64,000 nt of DNA from Aegilops tauschii subsp. strangulata (lineage: Eukaryota; Streptophyta; Magnoliopsida; Poales; Poaceae): assembly GCF_002575655.3 (NCBI RefSeq), contig NC_053037.3, positions 570,626,880-570,690,879 on the forward strand. Reading direction: 5' to 3'. Below the pieces are notes generated by a model that saw nothing but the letters and a program-made list of their open reading frames with translations, had not been told where the DNA came from and did no database searches. Of the stretch, positions 43,837-55,052 are shown piece by piece. How positions within the stretch are numbered: the first letter of the stretch is position 1; each line of letters begins with the position of its first letter. The position numbers and the translations under genes were made by a program.

Positions 43837-46670
43837 CTACGGGGTACTAGCGTTGGACGCATCCAAAGTTGGAGATGCTCTGACGACGTGCAAGATGGCG
43901 TGGTTCACGCAGTCATCCTCAAGGCAGCTCTGGCAGCATGGAGTAAGAGGCACACGTCCAAGTGCACGACGGCTAATGGACATCGGTTTCGGCATTGGGG
44001 AGGAGGGCGACGGTCTGGTGTGGTGGAGGGAGGGCATGGAGGAGGGCTGAGGTTTCCGGCTGGGGACTACAAAAGAACTAAAAGTATTACATACCTCATC
44101 AATTTCTACAAGAATTGGTGCCACAACTGATCGACTATTGAGGCAAGTGTTCCAGAGGTTAACCACCTCCACGTTGTCGGTTTCCATCACCACATGAGAG
44201 AACCCTCTGAGATTTGCGAGGATGACTCCGTCCCGAATAGCTAGGGCTTCTGCAATCATGGGGTCAGTCACTTTGGGGTGCGTCTTGCAGCAAACACCAA
44301 ATAGTGTTGTAGGGGAGCGTGCAACACCTCCAGCTCTACTTTTCCCTTCGTCATGAACGACCGCTGCGTCAGTGTTTATTATGATCTTGCCTGGCTTCGG
44401 GGGTGCCAGCCGTGACCTGAAAGAACATTAACTTGTTGACTGGGGATATCTAGCAGGGCCAGTGCTTCTCAAGTGAGCCTCACCCAGTTGGCCGAATCCA
44501 GCTTATCTCCATCATGTGTCCACCGATTGCGAGATGTCCATATTGACCACATAACTATGATGATAGTTGCTTGTTCTCTAGCCGAGAACCTTGAGTCACA
44601 TAAAATATGAATTGCCCAAGTCGACGGGTGCGGCCTCGGGAGTTTGATGTCCATGAGTTGGCGGACTTCCACCCAGAATTTTTGGGTGTGTGAGCACTGT
44701 ATAAGTGCATGTTCTAAATCTTCATCCCTTACCCAACAAAGCTTGCACGAACTGATATTCCAGATATGCCAATACTTCAGCACGCATTCATCTGGTAGTA
44801 TACTGCAAAGTACCCTCCATCAGAAAGCACGCACTTTCAGTACCACCTTAAGAGACCATAGAGCCTTCCACAACCGTTGATTACTCATTGAGGATTCTGT
44901 AACCTGCCTTCTTCTCGAGCTTGATGCTCTTTCTGAATCACTAGAGCTCAGTACGCTGACTTCACAATGTGGATGCCTGTTCTCTCATGTGCCCATGCCA
45001 ATATGTCTTCCACCCCCCCCCCCCGGCGACTAGAGGAATGTTAAGGATAGCCTCCGTGTCCACTGCGATTAAATTATGTAGAACTAGCTCTTATTTCCAT
45101 GACCAGTTCTTTGAATCAATAAAATCACTGACTTGAGATATGTTTGTGACCGTCAGTTTCAACAGTGGAGATCTGGTAAACGTTATTGGAATCCATTTGT
45201 CAATCCATGCATTAATGGTAGTACCATTATAGACCGCCATGTTGTCGAGGCGGTCTTGGGTACCGTAGCCTGCAGAAAGTCTCAGAGGGTGCTTGGATAC
45301 GTTTTAGTCTCATGACTAAAAATAGTAGGACTAAAACTTGCTAGCCTCACCCATGCTTGGATCCAAATACTAAAGAGACTAAAATCAAGTTAATGAGCAT
45401 TTATTATCCAAACCCTCCAATTCAGAACTCGCATGTGTTAAAGGAGAGGAGTTAAATGAGGAGAGAGAGGACTAATCCACATTTTAGTAGGAGTACCCCT
45501 GACTAAAAAAATTTAGTCTCAAGACTAGTTTTAGCCCCTCTTTAGTCAGGAGTGCTTAGAACTTTAGCCTCTTAAAGAGACTATTTTTAGTCAGACTAAA
45601 ATAAGTCCCTTGGATCCAAGCACCCTCTGAATCTGGGAAGTACCTGCCCTTCATAACCCTGGCACATAGGGATGTTGGATTTGTCAAGAAGCTCCGCCCA
45701 TGTTTCCCTAGGGGAGTTCCAGATTGAACATATGGAGATCACGGAAGCCCATGCCTCCTTGGCATTTCAGTTTGGCAAGTTCTTTCCAAGAAATCAAGTG
45801 AAGTGATCTCTTATCGATGGAGTTACTCCACCAATACCTTGCCATGCAGGACGTAAGGTTTTTGCACACCTTTTACGTCGGCAGGAAACAACTCATGTTG
45901 TACGTGGGAACCGCCTGGATGATTGTTTTAAGTAGAACCTCCCTGCCCGCACACGCAAAAAGCCTCTCTAACCATCCTCGCATCTTACTCCTGCACAGCT
46001 CACCAATATGGTCGAAGGTGTCGCTCGTGATCGGGCCAATGGCAGTAGGAAGACCGAGCGGTAACTATCGTTGAACGCTTATGTACCATAATGCCTAGCG
46101 TTCCTTTGATATTTTGCCTCGTGGAGTTAGGTGTGTTTGGGCTAAAGAAAATGGCACTTTTATCGACTAACCCGTGGTTCACGAATGCTCGTCCTTATAA
46201 CCCTGTCAATGTATCCTCCATATAATTTGAGTAATGATGAGAACCCCTCGGCACAAAGCAAAAATAAGAACAGTGACACTGGGTCCCCTTGTTGTAGCCC
46301 TCTCAAGGGCATGAAGTAGGGTTGCAATTCACCATTCACCCTGATCGAGAAGCGTACAGAGGTGACACACTTCATGATTAATCTGATCAAGACATGACTG
46401 AAACCCAGTTTCTGAAGAATGGCCTCCATATAATGCCACTCCACTCGGTCATGCACTTTCATCATATCTAACTTAACTGCACATGCATGATTTTTGCCTT
46501 TCTTCCGCCTACGTAAAGTGTGAACACTCTCGAAGGTCAGGAGTACATTGTCAGTAATCAAACGTCCGGGAACAAACACATTTTGTTCCTCACTGATAAT
46601 CTCATCCATACATCCCCTCAAAGGATTTGTGATAACCTTTTTCTTATCGCAAATACAACGCTAATAAAAA
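43837..46670 (-). pseudogene. LINE ORF2 C-terminal part: RT, zf-RVT and RNase H, broken
   Basis: On the minus strand the reverse transcriptase begins within the palm at about 46665. IISEEQNVFVPGRLITDN, then VKLDMMKVHDRVEW and LRGLQQGDPVSLFLFLLCAE are visible; the polymerase YADD box is not obvious. After a MITE, the zf-RVT segment follows (44790-44469: WHIWNISSCKLCWVRDEDLE, then MWSIWTSRNRWTHDGD). RNase H comes last (about 44400-44090: IIINTDAAVV, AEALAIRDGVILANLRGFS). The orientation, order and sequence style are those of plant LINEs (L1 clade). Many stops make it non-functional. The 5' half (ORF1, endonuclease) is absent, consistent with 5' truncation. Confidence 0.82.
45285..45628. mobile_element. 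MITE inside the LINE, ~344 bp
   Basis: The left end AGAGGGTGCTTGGATAC and the inverted right end AGAGGGTGCTTGGATCC form a terminal repeat of about 17 bp with one mismatch. Subterminal TTTTAGTC motifs recur in both orientations. It lies between the RT and zf-RVT parts of the LINE. I could not settle the target duplication, so the superfamily (Harbinger or hAT) is open. Confidence 0.7.
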
Positions 46671-46679
46671 TATCATGCG

Positions 46680-47210
46680 TTTCCAGTCTGTTTTTTCTTC
46701 TTCAGTTTGGCCATTTTTCTTCGGATTTATCGTTTTCCTTATTTCTTATTTCCTTCTTGTTTTCTTTCTTAATTCAAGGACCTTTCTAAGATTCGTTAAA
46801 TTTTTTAATCTTCATGAACTTCATTTCAAATTTCATGAACTTATTTTCAAATCCGTGAACTTTTTCAAAATTTGTGAATGTTTTTTCAAATTTTTGATTT
46901 TTCAAATTTTTGATTTTTCAAATTCTTGAACTTTTCTCAATATATGTGAACATAAATTGAAATTGCATGACTTAATTTTTTAATTCATTGAACTATTATA
47001 AGAGAAATTACAAATTTTCTCAAATATCATGAACTTTTTTTAAATTTATGATTTTTTTTCCAAACTCATGAACTTTTTTCAAATTCATGAACTTTTTTAA
47101 CTCAGCGATTTTATTTCAAATTTGTGAATTTTTTCGAGTCTGCGCTTTTATTTCGAATTAGTGAACTTAAAAAAAATCATGAGCACATGGAACTTTTTTC
47201 AATGGTCAAC
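46680..47210. repeat. AT-rich TTCAAATTCATGAAC-type repetitive tract
   Basis: The plus strand is made of variants of ATGAACTTTTTTCAAATTC. It is non-coding and carries no recognisable terminal repeat. A tract of the reverse-complement type follows at 48580-49330. Confidence 0.65.
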
Positions 47211-47429
47211 AACATATCCTAATCCATGAGCACATGGAACTTTTTGAGCATTCTCGGCCGCTCACGTGTGAGAGACGGTTTGCTGGGCCGGCCCAAAAAT
47301 TCTAACGTGTGAGCACCGAATGGCTTACCTGGCGCAACAAGTGCTCATTAGGAGCTCCCATACATTCCGGGAGTAGTGTAAAATAGACAGCACCACGCAC
47401 AGGAGGCTACCCGACTGGGCCAGCCCATC

Positions 47430-48540
47430 AAGCTAGCATGGATGACTACAATGGGGCATGGCTACCTTCTTGAAAAAGTTGCGGTCATTCCAAGAATGTC
47501 CAAAACTAGACCATGTTAAATGGAGAGTGCTCGGGTTCTCTAGAAGGCTCCGTCTGAGAGGACGGTGTTTCTCGACTTCCTTTAAATGGCCTCAAATATT
47601 ATTCCACCAGCTTGTATGACCAATTCAAGGCAGCATGCCAACATTATTTGTGTTTTCAAGAATTCTTACATTGCTTTGGAGTTTTCTCGGTGAAAAATGG
47701 TCGATAAATGGTCAAAAATGATGCAATGTGCATACGGTGTTGGAATTCCTTCAGACCTGGCATGGATGCCTACCATGGGCATGCCCATCTACTGGAAAAA
47801 GTTGGGGTCATTTTATGCATGTCGAAAATTAGACCAAGTTCAACAAAGGGTGTTCGCGTAGGCCAGAAGGCTTTGAGAGCACGTTGTTTCTCAACATCCT
47901 TGAAATGACCCCAAACTTTTTTCATGAGTTTATATGATGAATTAAAGCACCATGCCGAGTTGTTTTGGTTTTAGACAAATATTGCATTTTCTAGAGTTTT
48001 CTAGGTCAAAAAAGGCCAATAAATGGCCGGACATATCGCAACTTGCATATCGTGTCAAAAATTGGTCAAACCTAGTACGGGTGCCTACCATTGGCATGCT
48101 CACCTGCTTGCAAAAGTTAGGATCATTTTGAAAATATACAAAACTAGGCCAGGTTCAACGGAGGGTATTCGGGTAGGCCAGAAGGGTCTGTTTAAAAGCA
48201 CATTTTTTGACATCTGTCAAATGGCCCCAAATTTTTATCCACCAGTTTCTATGACTAATTCAAGGCACCATGCCAAGTTCTCCGAGTTTTTGACAATTCT
48301 TCCATTTTCTAGAGTTTTCTTGGTGAAAGTTGACCGATAAATGGCCGGACATGACGCAACTTGCATACAGTGTCGGAATTCATTCAAATCTGGCATGGAT
48401 GCCTCATATGTCCGTGCCAGACTACTGCAAGAAGTTGAGGTCATTTATTCATACTCCAAAAAAATCACCAGTTCAGAGGAGTGTGCTTAATTAGGCCAGA
48501 TGGGTGCATCTGTGAGCATGTAGTTTCTCTAATTTGAATA
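47430..48540. repeat. Tandem array of ~318-bp diverged units (about 3.4 copies)
   Basis: A landmark GCATGGATGCCTACCATGGG followed by AAAAAGTTGGGGTCATT recurs near 47436, 47757, 48076 and 48391, so the spacing is 316-324 bp. Units also share GGTGAAAAATGGTCGATAAATG-like and TCTAGAGTTTTCT stretches. Divergence between units is considerable (roughly 20-25% by eye), so the array is old. Confidence 0.8.
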
Positions 48541-48579
48541 CTTATATTATTTGCAATTTCTGTCATTATCAATCAACAT

Positions 48580-49330
48580 GAACATTTTCTTAAATCCTTA
48601 CCATTTCTCAAAATTTCTTAACAATTTTGTAATTTCAAACTGTGTATGAAACTTTTACAAACTTGAACACCTTTTCCAAAAAATCCCAACAATTGATATT
48701 GAACACAAATTGCAAACCATGTACTTTTTTAAAAGTTCATCAACTTTTTTGAAACGCAAAACTTTCTAAATTTGTGAATTTTTAAATCAGGCACATTTTT
48801 TGAAATTTCAGGTTATTTAAAAAATAAAACAAGAACATTTTCTGGTATTCCGAACAATATTCAAATTTTTGAACAGTTTTCATAATAAATAATAAAGTTC
48901 AAAAATGAGATATATGAATTAACAAAAAAGGAAACACGAAAAAATAGAAAAGAAATGCTTAGGCCTTGGCCCAATTAGGTGACCGCATTTGGTCCCCTCG
49001 GGCTCCTGTTGGGCCGGTCCAAGTGTTAGCGGATTTGAGGAAAGTCCATCAATTTTGAAAAAAAATGTTCATGAATTTCGAAAAATCGTAGGTTCTAATA
49101 GAAATTCATTAAATTTGAAAAGAGTTCGTGGATTTGAAAAAAGTTCTACAATTCGAAAACAAAGTTCACGAATTTAAGAAAATGTTCACGAATTTGAAAA
49201 GTTCACAAATTTAAGAAAAATTCGCGATTTAAACATAGTTCACGAATTTAAAACAAAGAAAACGAAAGAGAATAATAAAATTATAGAAGAAAAAGTGGAC
49301 AAACAAAAGCAGGAAAAAAGAAAGCCAGAT
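48580..49330. repeat. AT-rich GTTCACGAATTTGAAA-type tract (inverse of 46680-47210)
   Basis: Variants of GTTCACGAATTTGAAAA on the plus strand are the reverse complement of the motif at 46680-47210. Near both tracts is a GGGCCGG core (47285-47293 and 49010-49020). The two tracts may be decayed long inverted ends of one element enclosing the ~318-bp array. Confidence 0.45.
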
Positions 49331-49397
49331 AAGCTCACGTTGGTTAGTATTATATTTGAAGAAGTAGAAAAGAAGGTAACTAGACACAATAAGAAAG

Positions 49398-49456
49398 TAG
49401 TCTAGTTGGTTCCTGCGGTTGTACCAAGTATACATGTGCTAGGTTTGAATCTCGTC
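49398..49456 (+). other. tRNA-like A-box/B-box segment (SINE head or tRNA pseudogene)
   Basis: TAGTCTAGTTGG (49398-49409) matches the Pol III A-box pattern TRGYNNANNNGG, and GGTTTGAATCTCG (49442-49454) is a B-box with one mismatch at normal spacing. The cloverleaf stems do not pair well, so it is not a functional tRNA. Confidence 0.35.
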
Positions 49457-49659
49457 GGACACTTACTTTTTGAAGGTTTTACACAAGAAGAAAAAAAAGC
49501 ATAAAATGGGTCGGTCCAGGGTGGTACGTACAAAGACTGCATATAGCGCTCGGCATGGGTACTTAAAAAAAAACCATCATACCCCTTATTTTGAAGGGAT
49601 ATGGAGATATCTCAACCCTGAATGTGTTTAGGGTGGTGTACCAAAGCAGAAGTGACAAT

Positions 49660-50510
49660 ACGTAGGAACTAGTGCAACTTATTTTTTTGCGGGAGTGCAA
49701 CTTTAATAATAAGTTATATGGATCAATTACGAAAATGAATTCCATTTCATGCAATTAACATCATACCTCTTTTTTTTTTCTGCGAATTACGATCTTATAC
49801 CTTGTTGCCACCAACAAAACCTCAAAGGAGAAGTTTGTAGGTCTGAAGACCCATTTTTAGGGAATCCAGGCCCGGAGAGTTGATAGTATATTTCAAGTCC
49901 GTCGTCCTGCGCATCAATGGAAGAGGGACTTTGTTAGAGCATCTATAACTGGATCCTTCATATCCTCCGCAAACGTCGAATAGGGCAACACAGTCTCAGC
50001 CCGGACAGTTTGTCGCTATATGCCTAGGCTGTCCACACCCCATTCCCAGCCCATATATGGCGAGGATATGGGGATGTCCGGGCTGGGCGTGTCCTCCATG
50101 AAAGATGCGGCCTACACCGAACCATATTTCTTGTTTTATTCTTTCCCTCTGTCTCCATCTTCATCAATCACATGCATATGACCAGATAATTTGAAGACAA
50201 AGTAAAAGACATGATTGCATGCATAAAAAACGAGGGTTTACATGCCTGGACGTGCATGTGGACGTTTGAGTGCCAAATTTGCCCATTGTGATTTATCTTC
50301 CTTCCAGAGAAAAAAAAACTTCATTATCTCCGGAGTTTTGTACCCGTCCCTTTTGGGTCCTTTTGACGCGAGACGCGCCAACGTTGGGTTAGGACCCGTT
50401 GCACATCACCCCGTACGTACGTCCTCTGTACACAATCTGAACCCTGCTCGGCCACTGCGTGCATCCCCTCGTTGTCCATATATACATCCACGGGCACAGA
50501 CGGCGACCCT
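49660..50510 (+). repeat. Duplicated flanks of the RING gene, without the gene
   Basis: 49672-49772 matches 60249-60342 (both contain AATTACGAAAATG and TTCCATTTCA). 49797-49925 matches 60533-60625 (GTTGATAGTATATTTCAAG against CTTGATAGTATGTTTCAAG). These belong to the 3' flank of the RING gene at 58985. Directly after them, 50370-50495 matches the RING promoter (57475-57542 joined to 58892-58950), ending in TATATACATCCACGGGCAC. No coding sequence follows; homology stops near 50500. It looks like the spacer of a former tandem array whose gene copies were lost. Confidence 0.75.
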
Positions 50511-50777
50511 TACGAGCTGGTCATCCGATATAGGGTTTAGTTTTTTTATATAGTTTTTAGTAAATAAAAAGTCGAAAATTCATCCGTTTATGTAAATTAT
50601 ATACGAAGTTGACGGAAATCCATTGTGTTTGCATAATTTCCGTCTGATTTGTTTCGATGGTCGTTGAAATGTATGCGGGCAATGCTGGATGTCGGCGCCC
50701 GGCATTAGTGTCCGCCGATTGATCTCCCTATCAGCGAACAGATGCTGGAGCAAATTTGAGGGTTAGCGCTAAAGATG

Positions 50778-50862
50778 CCCTTATCTCCCGACTTTTGTAT
50801 CCGTCCTCTTGGGTTCTTTTGACGCAACCAAGTTGGGTTAGGACTAAAGAGCTCGTGCGTTG
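50778..50862 (+). repeat. Third partial copy of the RING upstream flank
   Basis: CTTTTGACGCAACCAAGTTG and GGGTTAGGACTAAAG here resemble 50358-50390 (CTTTTGACGCGAGACGC, GTTGGGTTAGGACCCG). The segment is short and diverged and carries no promoter. The space from 50511 to 50777 shows nothing recognisable. Confidence 0.55.
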
Positions 50863-51186
50863 CAACAGGAGAAAAAATAACACACGCTCTTAACCTAATT
50901 CTAAATATTATAAACCTCGCCAGGATCCTTTTTTATCCTTTTTTGACTTTTTCTTATCAGTGAAAATCGCACGAATGGATGGATGACACGTTAATTTGTG
51001 GGGGAAATTACGGGGTAAGCCTTGTGTGCACTTAGCGATCTGTGTCGATAGAGATTGCGGATTGGTTTTCTCTTCTCCTCTCGGTTTCCTCCGCGTGTGG
51101 ATGCGTCTCTCGAAGACTCGCGTGGACTCTCTGCCTCCACCGCCCACGGCTCGACCGTCGAGGCACCGCTTCACCGCCGTACCTCC

Positions 51187-51195
51187 CTATAAAAT
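51187..51195 (+). promoter_or_regulatory. TATA box of a possible gene
   Basis: CTCCCTATAAAATGGCTCCC stands out in a GC-rich CT-rich region, and a short frame opens at ATG 51312 (MATPSAGRRDNRQEAMKGLT, 20 codons, stop at 51372). It could be a genuine promoter with a small or spliced first exon, but the downstream gene is not identified. Confidence 0.35.
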
Positions 51196-53219
51196 GGCTC
51201 CCGCCTCTCAAGCTTGCTCCAGCGCCCATGCCCATCACGCAGCGCCCACACGCGCCAGCATTGCCACGGCGGCTTGGTTCCCATCCGACCGTGAAGCAGA
51301 GCTGCGCGGTGATGGCGACGCCCAGCGCAGGACGCCGCGACAACAGGCAGGAGGCCATGAAGGGGCTCACGTAGCGATGGCGGTGCGCGGCTAGGAGGAC
51401 CAGACCTCGCGCTGCGACGGCGGCAGGTGCGTGCTAGCGGTGGCCCTGAGAGGGGACTTGCGGCGTGACTGTGGCATGCGGCAGCGGGGATCTCCCCAGC
51501 CTCTCCTACCCCTCTTCTGATGTGGGGAACATGGATTACCGGTTTTCTGCTGAATCTTTAGTCGTGTGGAAACAGCGTCTCGGAATGGACGCGACGGTCC
51601 CTCAAAAAAAAGAAAGGAATGGACGCGACGGTGCGGTCACCGGCGCCCTGCGTCCTCCACCGGTGTCTCATGCTCATGGCTCATGCCCCTGCCCACTTCC
51701 TTCCGCCGTCCACACTGCCTCCGTCTCAGCCAGTGGATGTTCATATGCCGCATAACAAGTGCGGCGGCGACCATGGTCTGTCCCGCTCCGCCAGTCCTTT
51801 CTTCCGGTGGCTTACTTACTACTCACGCAGGTGGAGTTCAACATGGAGGAGCTTGCCATGTCCCAAGCATCATTTTGGGCGTAGCTGCCCACCTCTGTGT
51901 GACGACTGCTCCAATGCAGACCAAGTGTTCGGCGTAATGTCAGAACGGCCACAGGTAAAAAAAAATTCAGTTCAGTCCATTGTGTTTCTACACTTGTGAA
52001 AAGTGTTTCGGAATCCAGGCACCATAGATTGTTGCCCTTATTGATGCATTTAGCTACTACTTCTGAACTCTGGATTGAATGGAGGTTTGCATGTTTGCAG
52101 TGATGAGGATACATCAGTTCGTGATGAGCTTAGAGGTCGGTGTAGTGCCAGAAGACGGCGACCAGTGGCGGGCGCTCGCGCACTGCTTCTGGGATGACAC
52201 AGCCAAGACCAACAAGGATGACGATCATGTTCCTATTTCCAGTGGGTTCGTTCAAGTGGTATGGACGCGGCCAGGCAATTTATGAAGTTTGCTGGAGCAG
52301 CCGTTGCGTACTATCCCATACTCTCTGTCGATAGACACCCTTCTCCCACGCCGACGCCGGTCGCCGGGATACCGTCCCATCCATCACCATGCAAAAGCGC
52401 TCTAATCCTCTAGACAGTACTGCTCACAGCAGTTGCAGGTGCGGATGCATTGCCCACAGCCGTGGATGCCGCTGTCCCGTACCGAGGACGTGCAGTCATG
52501 TTTTAGATTATGATTGTGCAAAGGAATATGTCAGAAAATGACGGCCCGCAATTTTGTACCAAAATACTGAACATCTTCTGATTTTACTGGAAGATTGATG
52601 TGGGCATTGATGTTATTGCAATGAAAGCTGATATTTTTTTCATTCACATTTTTGAAGACTGGAGTTTCAGCAGCACCGCACCATTAATTAGCTTCCTGCA
52701 AGTGACTTGTGATTGCAGCTGATGAAGCCGTCAACCATTGGGGGCACGGAATTGTCGAGCTCAAGGTTCGTCACCCTTGTTTCTAAAGGGAAGGTAAAGT
52801 TGGGGGTGCCAATCTCTGAGGATTTTCTCAATGGTGAGCACTTCCCTTTTGTTTCTCTTGTTCTGATCTTTACCTCAAGTCGGCAATAGTCCCTATTGCA
52901 CTGCTTGGATTGATCTCTCATTGTAGTCACTACTGTTATTTAATATAATAATAAGACACTTTTTTTTATTCCGCATGCAGTATTGTTTGCTTGCACGAAC
53001 AAGATTTATAAGTTGTTATTTAGAATATATAAGTTTGCCTGTTCATTCAGAAGATTGTATTAGCTATTCAATTCATAGTTCAACCTTTGAATATACAGTT
53101 TTGGCTCAGTAGTTTGAGCCTCCGTTGTGCAACTGGATCATGGTAGACATCCAGACCTGCATCTGTGTTTTATTTTATTATCCTTTCTAGAAACTGACAC
53201 GCTGCCTTTGTTGCCTAAA

Positions 53220-53321
53220 CCGGTGCTTTAGTTAAATGATAAATTTACTATAAAGATTTCTCTTTGACCGCCGGTGCTTTAGTTAAATGATAAATTTACT
53301 ATAAAGATTTTTCTTTGACCG
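53220..53321. repeat. 51-bp tandem duplication
   Basis: Units 53220-53270 and 53271-53321 (CCGGTGCTTTAGTTAAATG...) differ at one base. The duplication is recent and in non-coding DNA. Confidence 0.92.
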
Positions 53322-54119
53322 TTATATGAAAAAATGTACTTACATGTGATTGCTATCCAGATTAGTCAGTTCATCCTGCAAATAACTGTGGGATACATTA
53401 CTGATACTTCCTCAATCATTGTAGTGAAATAATACAAGATGATGAACCGACTGAACTCTAGAGTTTCAGTTAAGTGCGCAGTTAAAGAAAAATTGTAATA
53501 CCTCGGATGCAGCTCAAAGGTCAAATATCATGATATGGAGTAGGCATTAAACCTACCTTATCTACTTGATTTTTTTGTTGCAAATAGTCGTCTATCTTAT
53601 CTGTACATGGCTGATTAGGAAGTAGTACAGTACCCGCATGTTTAACAGTTGTCAGATTGTTTCTCTACATAGTTGATTGTGTATTGAGACGGGAGGCCAA
53701 GTTCAATTTGTGGATCTGATTTGGTCAGACTGGCGGCATTTCTTAATTTCTGATTCCTGTTTATGTTTGGTTTTGATTATAATGTCCTGTGTGAAGAGCA
53801 TTAGAATAGACAAGCAAGCAAGCCTTTTGACACTCCATGGTGTGTATTTTGTTTCTCTGAGCGATGTTGTCTATGATTTTGAATTTGAACGGGTCCGTGG
53901 CTTCTGTTCACTGAAGAATAAATGCATGGATAGATGATAGCCTTTTTTTCCTTTGGATTAAAGAAAGGATTAGTAGTACCTGTAATTGATTTTTCTTCTT
54001 GGTATTCAAACAAGAACAAATCATTGCTGATGTTTAAACTCTATAGAATTCCTACATTCTAATCTTTCTCTTAAACTTCTGGTGATCTGGAGCTGTAAAT
54101 TATTTATTCTGGCACATCT

Positions 54120-54180
54120 AACTGCTGCTTCTTTTTCAATAAAATCCACCCTTTATCGAAAAAAAACTGCTGCTTCTTTT
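54120..54180 (-). mobile_element. Extremely truncated retroposon tail with 16-bp target duplication
   Basis: AACTGCTGCTTCTTTT occurs at 54120-54135 and 54165-54180, flanking a 29-bp insert that ends in an A run (CTTTATCGAAAAAA). A direct duplication plus a terminal A tract is the mark of target-primed insertion. The A run is on the plus strand, so the insert itself reads as a plus-strand tail; the strand given is nominal. Confidence 0.7.
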
Positions 54181-54971
54181 GCCTAGCCTCCTTTCAATGA
54201 AATATTTCCAGTCAGTAGACTATACTTGCTATTCTAAGCACATACAGGCCTAGGGATGTCCACTAAGAGAAGGTGCAACAAATTCACTTGGTTTGTGAAT
54301 GTCCTTGGGGTTTGTATGCCAGGTTATCTTCAAGCCATAGAAGCACCGTCGAGCCCTGGAGCTGTTGCGACAATGCCGTCCCAGACACCGGCGTCCTCTT
54401 CCATGCCCCGGCCATCCAGGAGGAGTGCCACGACTATCACAGTTCTCAACACGGCGTCCTCCGGGATGTTGATCGTGTCCTTGCACCGGCGGCATCCGGA
54501 GCCTGAGAGGGACGCCCAGAGAGACATGGCCTTTGATTGGAGCATTGCAGGCATCGATCCTCTTTGTGGTAGCCATGGGTAGAGCTCAGCCCCGTGAGCT
54601 GCAGTTCACCAGTTGATTCCTCACCTGTAAGCCGAGGAAGAAGGAAAATGGTTTGTGCTATATATACGACTGAACTGGACAATCACATAAAAGGTAGATA
54701 TTTCCACATCTAATTTATTTTGTGTAGTCTGGGTACTCTTCCCCATAGTGCTTGCTTTGATTTTTGTTGTTCAGTTAAATCATTCACATGAGTACCTCAA
54801 TTTAATTAACAGTGTAAGTTGATTGTGAGGCTGTGTATTTTTTGTTGGAGAAGAAAGTACCATGACATGTAACTCATTTGCACTTAGTGAATTTCAGTTG
54901 GCAGTTTAATATGGGGCCCTACTTTACAACAGAAAGCATTGCTCTGTTTGTAGGTTGCAGCAAGATATGTA

Positions 54972-55052
54972 CTCCCTCCTTAAAGAAATATAAGAGCATT
55001 TAGATCACTACTTAAGTGATCGAAACGCTCTTATATTTCTTTACGGAGGGAG
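54972..55052. mobile_element. Stowaway MITE, 81 bp
   Basis: CTCCCTCCTTAAAGAAATAT and its inverted partner (read inverted: CTCCCTCCGTAAAGAAATAT) flank a short centre with GATCACT. TA lies on both sides (54970-54971, 55053-55054). It is related to the element at 35489 but has diverged arms. Confidence 0.92.

Larger units (their letters stand above)
51400..54680 (+). other. Possible unidentified gene or remnant
   Basis: Exon-like pieces occur on the plus strand. Around 52095-52284 a frame contains SLEVGVVPEDGDQWRALAHC. A piece at 52719-52833 lies between a TTGCAG acceptor and an AATG|GTGAGC donor and encodes MKPSTIGGTELSSSRFVTLV and SKGKVKLGVPISEDFLN. At 54300-54590 a GC-rich stretch has frames on both strands (SSSHRSTVEPWSCC on plus). 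They do not join into one protein I recognise. Intervening DNA is T-rich like plant introns. This may be a real but decayed gene, or non-coding. Confidence 0.25.

Noticed and set aside
47430..48540. CRISPR-like array
   Set aside because: Long ~318-bp diverged units without short identical repeats or unique spacers, in plant nuclear DNA.
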